Positions 1 through 9,900 of a stretch of DNA of 64,000 bases are shown one piece after another; position 1 is the first letter of the stretch; the number at the start of each line of letters is the position of its first letter. The position numbers were made by a program, and so were the translations under genes. A model generated the notes under the pieces. The model was not told the DNA's origin. It saw only the letters and a list, made by a program, of their open reading frames with translations, and did not search any database. The stretch spans positions 818,501 to 882,500 of the forward strand of contig NC_134366.1 in the NCBI RefSeq assembly GCF_035582795.1. Direction: 5' to 3'. The DNA comes from Mycteria americana. Its lineage: Eukaryota; Chordata; Aves; Ciconiiformes; Ciconiidae.

Positions 1-446
1 GGGTGTGGACAGCAGTTAGTTTAAGAATTGCTGCTGTTCCTGTTGGCAGATGAGAATTGCATTACTAGAGAGAATATTTGAACAGTTGGCTTTTTTTTTT
101 TTTTTTTTTTTTTAGAAACTTGCTGAAAGAGCTAGAGGTGATGTTTGCTTTCAGGCCACTTAAATAGAAGACTTTCTAACTGAATTTGAAATGCTTAAAG
201 CTTTGGAGGAACATCATTGTTAATCAATCAATGAATTGATGTAACTTACCTTCTCCAACATGTCTCAACTCAGTTCCATCATTTCATTTAGTATTGGACT
301 AGTAATTGAGTTAAATTCCTAAAACTGCTCTGACAGCTGAATTCAACTGGAATGTTTGCCTGAGCTGTGCAGTAGATATTTACAGTCCCTGCCCACGGTG
401 AAATAGAGGAGAATGAACTTTCTTTTTTTTTTTTTTTTTTTCTCAG
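1..446 (+). other. CDC25A: CDC25A intron, partial
   Basis: Intronic sequence upstream of the first exon in the window. It includes a 23-T homopolymer at 91-113 and the 19-T run (423-441) that serves as the polypyrimidine tract of the 446 acceptor. No further CDC25A coding block was recognised here. Confidence 0.75.
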
Positions 447-521
447 AACGATGAGGAGATGCCATCTGATGTGGCGAGCCTCTGGACTGCACCACTAGTC
501 ATGAGGAAAACGGACAATCGG
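447..521 (+). CDS. CDC25A: CDC25A exon, regulatory region ([13 protein letters not shown])
   Basis: Acceptor CAG at 444-446 follows a 19-T pyrimidine tract. The donor is GTGAGT at 522. The exon has 25 codons and is phase 0 at both ends. It encodes the conserved [18 protein letters not shown] block that precedes the nuclear-localisation region in CDC25A. The upstream codons come from an exon outside the window. Confidence 0.92.
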
Positions 522-3500
522 GTGAGTGTTCTGGCAGAGCACAACAGAACAGAGACGGGGACTTTGTTCTGGCAGCCGTTTTCACTACTGGGACAAGAGA
601 TGTCACACTCTGATCCTGTATCCCTAATAACAACAAAACAAGCTATGGCATAAACCCCCTTCAGTATTTGGCTACCTCTAAAGCCTGTTTACCTGGAAAA
701 CTTTGTCAACGCTCATTGTGTGCGTGTATAGGCATTAACTTTGTTTTTACAAAACCACTTCATAAATGCAAGAAGATCTTATCTTCCCTTATCAGATACT
801 CATTGACATATCTTGAACACATTCTGCACAGACTTACCTGTGCAGCCCAATGCCTGTAGCCCAATCCTCTGATTATAGACTGCGAAGGGAGTTTAGACTC
901 CAGCAAAAAGCTCCTTAGTCTGCTGATAGATTGTCTGCTAACTGAGATAAAGCACTCTGCTAGCACATCGTATTGCTTATGGTGCTCCAAGCTCACCCAG
1001 TCCACACAGCAAGAAACAAGTGTTACTGGAAATGTAGGTCCTGAATTTAGATGACCCTGCTAACATCCTGCTGTTGCTGTGCAGTGGCAGTGTCTTGCAT
1101 AAGGCAAAATTTGTAATAGTCTGAAAGTCTGAGGCTTGCTTGGTTTCTAATCTAAATCTTTGCTAGACAACTCTTTAACTTCTCTCTTCCTTGTAGGCCA
1201 AACGATGCCGGTTGTTTGGCTCTTCATCTCTGCTTAGTGGTGTAGGAAGAACCACCCAGAAAAGGATGGAGAGGTCCCAGGAAGAGAATTCTCCAGGGAA
1301 AAGCAAGAAGAGGAAGAGTCTGCCTGGAACACCTTCCGAGGATTCAGCGGTTGGTGGCTTGGCATCTGATGTTGTAACAGAGAATTGATGAGGAGAGGAT
1401 CTAATATAGGTGTCTAGTTTATGAAGGTTAATGAGAGAGCTTTTTCAGGTGAATTGCTGACCTAGCAAAACTGCATTCTCTCTGCAGAGTGCAGGAGATC
1501 TGGAGGAGCTGGCACAACCATTGCTACTCTTGAGCCCGAGTTTTGCCTTAATCCAAAGGGGAAGCTGGGGAGACGTAGTTCAGGGCTTCAGAGCAAACTC
1601 TGAGTTTTCTGTTACGTTATGGGAAAAGGATCTCTGCTGTCAGTGCTCGGCATTGATCTCTAACCTGTTTTCCTCTAGAGCTTGACAATGGTAAAGATGC
1701 AATCCTCCACAGCAGAGATCGAAAGCATTTTGGACAGTGACCAGAGAGACCTTATTGGTGACTTCTCCAAGGTAATTCAAGTGATTTAACAGACAAGTGT
1801 TAATTCAAGTGTTTTAATGGCCTCTCTTGGTAGAGATGTCTCAAACCAGCCCAAGTAAAGCACTTCCCTCCTTTAAGAGTACATATTCAAATTACTCGGA
1901 AAGGCTGTTGGTGAGAAAGGTGCTTTCATAGGTTAGACACAGCAATTCACTTGTGGTTATTCAAAAAGATCTACAAAATCCCTTCAGTATAGGAGCAAAA
2001 AATAAAATTTTGTCCCTGAATTTTAGAATTCTTAGTTTTCACTCTTGAGCTTTGCTGAAGAGATTCTTGCCAACAAAGTATCTGTGTTACAAAATTAACT
2101 GTTGGACACTGTGCTATCGCCTATGTGGCTCACGCTGGAATTTTCTCAGTTAAATGCTGTCTGTTTTCTAGGGTTATTTATTCCACACTGTTGATGGGAA
2201 ACATCAAGACTTAAAATATATCGACTCAGAAATGGTATGTGTTCTGGGGACAGTAAGAAAAATTCTTTACTGGGGAAAGAAAAAACCCAAACAAAACTCA
2301 ACACAAAAACATCTCAAAACAACCAAACTCTTTTTTTTTTTTTCTTTTTGAATTTTTTTTTTCCAGATCGTGTCTGTGCTGACTGGGAAGTTTGCGAGCT
2401 TCATCAAAGAATGCGTGATAATTGATTGTAGATACCCGTATGAGTATGAAGGAGGACACATCAAGGTATGTTGACCCTGTAGGAGCAACGTAGAGTTGTC
2501 TGAAGTTGCCCCTAGGGCAATCTGGGGTCGCGTAGCTCCACGTGAGGCTGCTCTTTACTAGCGAGTATCCAAGGCCGTGCGGATATGTCAGAGCTGAGCT
2601 GGATATGTTATAGCTGAGACGCCCAAGTGCCCCACTGGGGTCTGGGATCCTGTTACACCTACGCACTGCGTGAATCTTGGGACACTTCGCTCATACTTGG
2701 TTCATAAAGTGACTTCTCCCTCAAAGGAGGGATCGTTCTGCTTTCCTTAAGCAGAGGAGGTGGCCTGTGTGGCAAGCAGGGAGATGGTTCCAGAGGAGGC
2801 TGTAAGACACCCTGTGTCCAGCATCCTGATATCTAGGGCAGCTAAAATTAGGATATTAAACTTTATTTAAGCCACAGACTTCAAAAGAACAAATGGTTGT
2901 GCAAACCAATTATCTTGAAGTCTGCTGCTTGAACAAGCTGGCTGGCCCTCTCCAACACAATGAGACGGGAAGGGAAATCCAACGAGCCACAACCTACAGC
3001 TGTCGAAATGGCCATCTGAAACAGGTCCAGGTCACCCAGAGTCAGCGTTAGACTATCTGTAACGTTCTGCTTGGGTTTGAAGCCGTGTTCCCAACGGCTA
3101 GAGAGGGTTCCCAGAACTCCTCTAGGAAGCGAAGATGAGGAGACGGCTGGCAAGGAAGTGGGATGGGTTTGTTACTGTTCTCCTCCACTCACCGTGTGTG
3201 CTTGAGCATGTCTCTGCCTTTACAGGGTGCTGTAAACCTACATATGGAAGAGGACGTGGAAGACTACTTGCTTAAGAAGCCAATCCAGCCGTCGGAGAAC
3301 AAACGAGTGATAATAGTGTTCCACTGCGAGTTTTCGTCAGAGCGGGGTCCTCGAATGTGAGTTACCCACACGCCCCTGGATAAGAACTTCCTGCTGTGCT
3401 AGCTGAGAGCAAAGCTTTCAGGGTGGCACCAGTTACTGTGCTGGCGTGCTACGTAACAGGCAGTTTATCATGAGCAGATGTTGGTTGTCACCGCTGGCAA

Positions 3501-5371
3501 GGATGTGACACAACCCGTGATGCGAACGGCCACGTTGAAGTTGGGCTGGTGCGCTGGAATGCTTAGAGATGGAGAGGGAAAACCAGTTAGCCACAGCTTT
3601 GCAGCCAGTGTGGCTTGCCAGTGTGTTCCTGATAGGCAGTGGCTTGCTTCTGTAATCCAAGGAATGGAAATTTTTGGGTGAGCACTGGTTTTGTGTGTTA
3701 TTTGTTGACTGGAAGACTTAACACAGGATTTTCTCCTGCTACAGGTGCCGGTTTGTGAGAGAGCGGGACAGGCTGGGTAATGAATACCCCAACCTCCATT
3801 ACCCAGAACTCTATGTCCTGAAGGGGGGTTACAAGGACTTCTTCTTAAGATGCCGTGTAAGTAACGTTCTCTTAAATTCACCTCTTTCACGCTCAGAAGA
3901 GAAGAAATGATAAAGAAATAGCCACGTATTCACACTCGGTCAGACTTCTCTTTGGAGCAGGGTGTGTTTTGCTGGGGTAGGTGTTCCTGCTCTGTTTCTG
4001 TGCTCTCCTGTACTGAGAGCAGTTAAAATTTGGCACTGAGGCTCTCTAAGCCTGTTCCATACTTCAGAGCTGTCTTGCTGCCATAGCTGAAAGGTTTTTC
4101 CACTTGTCTCAAGAATAAAATATAAAACTGGTTTCTGCCCTTTTATAACAACTAGGAGTTCAAAATGTCATTCGGAGAAGGAATTTAAGACTGCTCAGCC
4201 TGCAAGGACTAGGAGGGAAGGGAGGCTTGACAGTAATTGCTGTATAACAAATGGAAACCTGGAGCCTCATACTGCACTAAAATAGCAACACTGAAAAACT
4301 CGAGCTTTGAGTTTTCACCCTCTAATTTGGAAAAGGAAACTAAAAAATGCCCAGCAGCTCTCTGCCAGCATTGTGAGGATGGTGTTTCTCGTATCGCTTG
4401 GCTCCTGCTGCGTCAGCATTTCAGTGGCTGTACTCTTTCTCCTGCTAGTCCTTCCCGCTGTTCTGACACAAACTAGCCTTGGCCTGACTGTCACTTCAGT
4501 CCCTCTCGGGCCCTGTGCTTTAGAGTATCTCTCGGATCACCTTCCTGTTCTGTGACTTGGTGCGTTTTCAGAGAGATGCGAGAGGCTTGGCCTTTCTGTG
4601 GCCGGCTGGGCGCGGCCGTGCCCTGTTTCCCAGGGGGATGTTGGGTCTCCCAGCATTTGGGCCGCCCTGGGGGATGCCGGTGTTCATATCGGTGAGTGCT
4701 GTCCCGGTTTTTGGCTCTCCCTGCGATCTGCTGGCTCCCCTGTGGCGGTGGACGCCTGGGTTTTGTCTCGGGCCCCGTGGGTATCCTCTTCCGCGGTGGG
4801 AGGACCGAGGGCCTCAAGGTGGCAGCATGGAACAGCCGACAGCAGCCTCTAATGCTCTGGGTCTGGCCTGAGAGCCAGGGGCTGGCCGGTCCAAGACAAG
4901 TATTCTTCAAATCTGTGCTGGTTCAAGGTGAATGCTAGATAGACTTACTTTCTGTATCGATGTCTGGCAGAAACTTGGGGTGAGAGCTCTGTATGCAGGA
5001 CTGAAAACCCTTCATTTCATAGCTATCGCTTCTGAAGTAGCTGTAATCTGAATATCACTTGGCTTTGCTCCTGAATGTCTGGTATGAAACCCCTGCTCGG
5101 GGGGGGACTCGAGTTCTGTTTATTCTGGTGGTAGTTGTTCAAATGGTTGCTACCAGGCTCTGTCGGTGGGTCTCAGAGAGATCGGTGCTCCTGTGACACA
5201 CTGAAGTGAAACCAGGGTCTTTTTCCCCAGAGTTTCTGCGAGCCCCAGAGCTATCGCCCCATGCACCACGAGGACTTTAAAGAAGACTTGAAAAGGTTCC
5301 GCACCAAAAGCCGAACCTGGGCTGGTGAGAAGAGCAAAAGGGAACTGTACAGTCGCCTGAAGAAGCTCTGA
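447..5371 (+). CDS. CDC25A: CDC25A, M-phase inducer phosphatase 1 (C-terminal eight coding exons; 5' part outside window)
   Basis: Dual-specificity phosphatase that removes inhibitory Thr14/Tyr15 phosphates from CDK2 and CDK1 in nucleus and cytoplasm, promoting G1/S and G2/M. Joined exons are 447-521, 1197-1349, 1679-1771, 2172-2234, 2367-2465, 3226-3356, 3745-3856 and 5231-5371. They give about 288 in-frame residues and a TGA stop at 5369-5371. The last 180 or so residues form the rhodanese-like catalytic domain: LIGDFSKGYLF entry, [14 protein letters not shown], active-site loop HCEFSSER (catalytic Cys codon 3325-3327, Arg 3343-3345), then [11 protein letters not shown] and the C-terminal tail [16 protein letters not shown]. 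The tail contains the threonine equivalent to human Thr507, a known CHK1/14-3-3 site. The motif set, especially [15 protein letters not shown] and the tail, matches CDC25A better than CDC25B or CDC25C. Human CDC25A is 524 residues, so roughly the first 235 are missing to the left. All junctions keep frame. Paralogue assignment is from recalled family sequences, not a search. Confidence 0.95.
1197..1349 (+). CDS. CDC25A: CDC25A exon with basic NLS-like region
   Basis: Acceptor TTGTAG at 1191-1196. The exon has 51 codons and keeps frame. It encodes a basic, Ser-rich stretch (KRMERSQEE, then [11 protein letters not shown]), equivalent to the human region holding the nuclear-localisation signal and CHK1-type basophilic sites. 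The 3' end is the least certain junction of the gene. I placed it at GCG|GTTGGT because this is phase 0 with the next exon, but GTTGGT is a weak donor and the frame stays open to a TGA at about 1386. Confidence 0.85.
1679..1771 (+). CDS. CDC25A: CDC25A exon leading into catalytic domain
   Basis: Acceptor TCTAG at 1674-1678, donor GTAATT at 1772. It has 31 codons and is phase 0. It ends in the block [15 protein letters not shown], which is strongly conserved at the start of the CDC25A catalytic domain. Confidence 0.93.
2172..2234 (+). CDS. CDC25A: CDC25A exon, start of rhodanese fold
   Basis: Acceptor TTCTAG ends at 2171 and the donor is GTATGT at 2235. It has 21 codons encoding [20 protein letters not shown] plus Met, the conserved first strand of the catalytic domain. 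Confidence 0.94.
2367..2465 (+). CDS. CDC25A: CDC25A exon with [14 protein letters not shown] motif
   Basis: Acceptor TTCCAG at 2361-2366 follows long T-runs. The donor is GTATGT at 2466. It has 33 codons, phase 0. It carries the rhodanese CH2A-type motif [16 protein letters not shown], shared by CDC25 phosphatases. Confidence 0.95.
3226..3356 (+). CDS. CDC25A: CDC25A exon with catalytic HCEFSSER loop
   Basis: Acceptor TTACAG ends at 3225 and the donor is GTGAGT at 3357. The exon is 131 bp and ends within the Met codon of GPRM. It encodes the CX5R phosphatase loop. The catalytic cysteine codon is TGC at 3325-3327 and the phosphate-binding arginine codon is CGG at 3343-3345. All key residues are intact, so this copy looks functional. 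Confidence 0.97.
3745..3856 (+). CDS. CDC25A: CDC25A exon ([18 protein letters not shown])
   Basis: Acceptor CTACAG ends at 3744 and the donor is GTAAGT at 3857. It is 112 bp and completes the split Met codon. It encodes [13 protein letters not shown] and [12 protein letters not shown], the helix and strand that pack behind the active-site loop in CDC25 phosphatases. Confidence 0.95.
3857..5230 (+). other. CDC25A: CDC25A last intron (longest in the window)
   Basis: A 1.37-kb intron bounded by GTAAGT at 3857 and CCCCAG at 5225-5230. Its middle (about 4560-4880) is clearly GC-richer than the flanks and holds several open frames on both strands, but none has conserved motifs or splice-consistent ends. 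The other introns are 522-1196, 1350-1678, 1772-2171, 2235-2366, 2466-3225 and 3357-3744. I see no nested gene or repeat in them. Confidence 0.85.
5231..5371 (+). CDS. CDC25A: CDC25A terminal coding exon and stop
   Basis: Acceptor CCCCAG ends at 5230. It has 46 codons plus TGA at 5369-5371. It encodes [16 protein letters not shown] and the basic C-terminal tail ending SRLKKL, which binds CDK-cyclin and 14-3-3 proteins in the human protein. Confidence 0.96.
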   Translation, partial: SFCEPQSYRPMHHEDFKEDLKRFRTKSRTWAGEKSKRELYSRLKKL

Positions 5372-6923
5372 GGGCTGAACTGAACAAGCAAAGACTGCCC
5401 ATCGTGGGGGGGAGGCTGCAGCGGGAGGGAGACGCGCCCGTTCCTTGCTTGGGGTTATCAGGTGCCAGCTCTCTCCTCATCTGTTGTCTTACTGGGAACA
5501 CCATGGAACTTGCGGCCGCAGGCTTGAACCGAGCAACCTGGCTGCTGGCTGGGAGCTGACTCTTCGGAATACTCTTGTTACGCTGCTTCGTGGAAATGGC
5601 TTCTTGTGTTCTGTGACATCCACCAACCGCCCGACAGTCTGCCCTGGGAGGGGTGGGGAGAGGCTGTCGCGTGCCATGGGGCTTGGCACCGGTGGTGTAA
5701 GCAGTGAGGGTATTTTAGTGCCTGTTGTTTTTTAAATGCTTTATTTTATTTAAATACAGTCAAATGAAGCTAATACCGCTGCAGTTGAATCATCTGGATT
5801 GTACTCAAACCTTGTTTCTGCTAAAGGGCAGCCTGCTGTTGGGGGGTGGGGGGGGGTTAATTCTTTTTCTCAGCTGCAGCTTGGATTCTGTGGTTTGGTA
5901 GCGTAATGCGTCGCAGTGAAGTAAAATGGGAAATAGTTCATTCCAGGTGGAGCTTCCCACCTCGCTGACCTCCTGTGTTCCGCTGTGGGAGGCCTCTTGA
6001 AGACACTCTAAGGGGAAATTGCTTATTGTACGTAGATATCATGTTCACCTCGTTTACTTAAGCTAGATTTGCTTTATTTCATAGTTATTTGAATTTAGCT
6101 GCTGCTTTAGTTCTAGAGGAGTTGGTGTTTCAAAGTAGGGAGAACTTCTGGGAATGGAGGGTAATTCAGAAAAAAGCTGTCTCGGGTGGCGAAGCTGTTA
6201 CCAGGTTTCTCCACAGCAGCAATTTACTGTCGCTGCTCCTTCCAAGGCTGCGTGTTGTTATCATGGGATGTGTCCAGAAAAGAGCCCGGCTGTGAGGAAT
6301 CGCGCTGATGATCCTGGGAGGCTGTTCTGAAACTGCTCCTGCTGCCGTGGGTTTGACTCCGGCCACTTCGCCAGTAGCAGAAGCGCCTTCTGCCAGGAAA
6401 GGCAGGAAATACAATTAATTCTTTGAAGGAAGAGGAACTTCCTCAGCCGCTGTTGTACCCCTACAAATTGCCCACCTAAAGCAGAATGCGTGGCTCCGGG
6501 TCCTAAAACTGCTTTGCTGCTAATTTTTGGTGTCAGATAAGACCCAACTAATGAACCTTACAGCAGCCCAGTGATTTCAGGGTAAGGCTGGCTGCTTGCT
6601 GCAGCACCGCTGTGGCGATCGCTTGTAGCTCATCTTCCTCACACGTGAACTTCTCGGTGAAACAAGTGCTCCCATGCAGCCCGGGTCCAGCCGCGCGTCC
6701 CGGAAGCTCTCAGCTCTCACTTTAGCAGAAATCCACGCTTCACAGGGCTTGGCTTGCTCCCTGCGAGCTCATCTTGCATGCAGTTGTATCTGTGTCAAAA
6801 AAATACTGAAATTGAGGTGCTTTATATGGAGTTTTAACTTGATTATTTTAAAAACTGTTTCTTAAAACATGCTGTTAATCCTCTTGAGAACTGAAAGAAT
6901 AAACTTTGAACTCTTTCTCATTT
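5372..6923 (+). other. CDC25A: CDC25A 3' untranslated region
   Basis: About 1.55 kb from the stop codon to the first good poly(A) signal, similar to the length I recall for mammalian CDC25A 3'UTRs. It contains AT-rich patches with ATTT runs (about 5730-5760 and 6050-6100), compatible with AU-rich instability elements, and a G-rich run near 5841-5856. The 3' end position is inferred from the signal at 6898 and has no transcript support. Confidence 0.7.
6898..6903 (+). terminator. CDC25A: Poly(A) signal AATAAA, likely CDC25A
   Basis: Canonical AATAAA about 1.5 kb after the stop codon. A genomic A-run of 14 begins about 20 bp downstream, the expected cleavage distance. A second AATAAA at 7718-7723, followed by a GT-rich stretch, could be an alternative distal site. 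Confidence 0.7.
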
Positions 6924-9900
6924 AAAAAAAAAAAAAAATTAGACTTTGCTGGCTTCCCTCAAAGCTGAACACCTCGAATGGGAAGATGATGAAATGCTAA
7001 ATCAGAAATGGCTGTTACCAAATCTGCATTCACCTGGAGGGTCTGAAGTGCCTGGCAGAGCTGCGCGGTGGGAGGAGCTCGCGTGCCCGCGTGTCAGCGG
7101 GGAAGGCCGGCTCCCTGCGACGCGGGCAGCAACGCGATCGACCCAAACTGTGTTTTGGCGCAAGACCCCTTGGGCCAAGCCTAAGTGGTAAATAATCAGT
7201 TTGGCAAGACGACTGCTGGGCAAGATGTCTCGGTACAACTTCATAAACAAACAGTCGCTCTGTGTGAAAGTTTAACTCGCCAGCCGTGTTCAAAAAAAGC
7301 AGATGGAGACTGCTGACGGCGTCGCGATGCTCTTTTCTGAGGTCGCTCATCTGGAGCAAAACCATGATAGCAATCCGTGGCTTTGCAGTTGCACTTCCCG
7401 TGACTGCCCCTAAATCAGCTCATTAGCCCAAACTTCCTGATATTCAGGAAACTGAACGCGTTGTGGGCGTTGCGGCTCTTCGTGGCCCGGCAGTATCGGG
7501 GGACGTGAGCTGCAGCGTGCACTTTGAGGGATTAGAGACGCCTGTAACCCTCCCGAGATGGAAATGCGACCCCTCGCTTTATACCCCACCTAGCTCCCTG
7601 TGTGCTGCCTTTCGTAGGTCCTGTGGGCGGGAAGGAGAAGGCTGCGAGATGTATGTTCCTAAACGCGATCTGTACTGTATCAGCCCGCAACTGTAATGGA
7701 CATCTGCGGGCTGAGAGAATAAAGTCCTTAAAATCCAAACGGTTTGTCTAACTCGACTTTTCTTGCAGTAGAAGGTGTGCTGCTGAACTGCTTGGCGTCG
7801 CACGCCGCAGCTTGAAAAGAAACCCGTGCTGGCAATCGCTGTTTTTCCTGTCTTGCGTTCTTTGCTCATTGCTTCCGGGATAACTTTACATGATGAAAAA
7901 TAGCGCCCTGCTTTCCTGTAAGCTGCAGGAATGGGACCAGGTGGCGGAAGGATGGTTTTCTGGCCCGGCTGGCAGAGCTGCGTGATATTTGTGTACCTGT
8001 AGCTGGGTGAGAACGGCTCACGGCCTCGTGCAGAGGCCCCGGACCCTGGCAGGGGTGGACAGAGCTGGGAAAGCCCAGTTCAGCCCCAGTCCGGGCTGTT
8101 TCCAGGCTGATGGGGACTTGGGTCTGCAATCACCCCCGTGACTTGGGAAGAGCGGGGCTGCAGCCCTCTGAATTTCAAAGCGGTGCATTTCCATCGTAGC
8201 GTCTACGCTGCGGGGAGTTGCAGCTCGCTTTTGGGTGAAGATCCTTGTTTGTGCTGGACGCTTTCCCAGCGGAGCACCTGAGAGGGCTGTTTTGTTCGGG
8301 ATGTTCACAGCCTCAGCAGAGAGCGTGGGGGTGAAGAGCAGGTGGCCAACAACGGGGTCAGCATTAAAAGCTTCACTTAAACTACAGCGCTGCGACCAAA
8401 TCTGCTGGAGGCTAAAGCAGGGAACTGGGTGGGGTTTTTTCCTTGCCTCCATCTGTCATCCTTCAAACTGATGTTGAAAGCAGCTTACGGCTTCATCAGC
8501 TTCTACCGTGAGCTCCTGAATGCTGCAAAGCTTAGTGTTTTCTTTCGTATCGCTTTACCTTTTGTGACCTAAAAGGGCACTTGCACTATCTTTTTATCTT
8601 GCAACATTTGTGGCTAAGAGAAAGGCAAGCCGCAAAGGGCCGCTGCCATGGATGTGCCAGCAGCTCCTTCACCGGGGGCTCAGAAGCGGGTGTTGGACAT
8701 CCCTTCAATGCTGCCTCACCGTGGCTTTTCAGCTGCTGCCTTATGAAGAGGGAAAAGGTGGGGTTTAGCTATAACTGTGATACCGGACAATTCCCTGGTT
8801 TGAAATCCTTTTGCAGCTTTTCAAACAACCCTTCTGCCTTTGCCTTTCTGCCTTCACTATTTTCTCTGCCCGGGAGGGCCGCGCAAGGGCTCTTCCCTGG
8901 CCGCTCGGAGCCTGCTCCTGCATCTCTGCTCCTGCCAGCAAAGGCAGCTTTGGCAGGCGGCTGCGCTCCCTTCCCTGCGCTGTGAAACCCAGCCTTGCCA
9001 TTTTCTGTAGTTATTTGTCAAGTGAAAGTGCCCCCACCTGAGGCTCTGCCAGGCCAGGAGGAATTATCTCAGCTTGTGGCAGGAGCACAGCGCGTGTGAT
9101 GACTCTGCCCGGTACCCAGCCTGGTGAAAGGGCAAAAGAGGATGCTCTGTGAGGGCCTGAGTGCTGCTGGCTTGGACTGAGGGAGAGGGTTTCAAATGAT
9201 CACCTAAAATTCGCTAATAAACCAAGCCTGCTCCCGCTCGTTTGCAAGTGGCGACGCTGGATGTGTTTCAGGGCAGCGGCTCGAGCGCTGTCTCCCCAAA
9301 GCTGGGGGTTTGGTAGGGAGAAGCGACAGAAGGAGTCACCTCACGAAAATCTCGGCTGTACCTCGATGCGGGCAATGCTTTCTGAAGGAGATTCGTGCGG
9401 CTTTGCTGGGCAGAAGCTGCTTTGTTAAAACCATTGGCGTCTTGTCTTGGGAACGGCTTCTAGTGACAAGTGTGACTAAGATGTCCCCTGGAGAGCTGGT
9501 GCATGGGCGGCAGTGCCGCATAATTCCTGGAAACGTTGGTGCCAGGACTTGGCCAGGCTGCCGTTTGGGTTTCCTTTGAATCGGAGCCAGGCAGCGGCTG
9601 CTCCCATGGGGTCGTTCCTGGGGCTGCAGCACACCCCAGCGCCCCATAAGCCCTCTCCTGCATGGGGTGACCCTGCTGTGTCACGTCCCACCTGCCTTCC
9701 CTTGGGTCCACTGTGGCTCCACGGGGACGTGCTGCCATTGCCCTGTCCCTTATCAAAAGCCCTGTGGTCCCTGCTCCGCTTCGGGCACAGCTACACCCCG
9801 TCACCGGGGCAGGAGTTGGGGCGGGCGAGGGGACTGTCCCAGCTCCCGGCTCTGCGCCAGTGCCTCTACTTCCCCAGTAACGGTGATAAACAGGATGGCT

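Noticed and set aside
4491..4910. 139-codon minus-strand frame in the last CDC25A intron
   Set aside because: Basic, Pro-rich chance frame in a locally GC-rich part of the intron. No motif and no splice partners.
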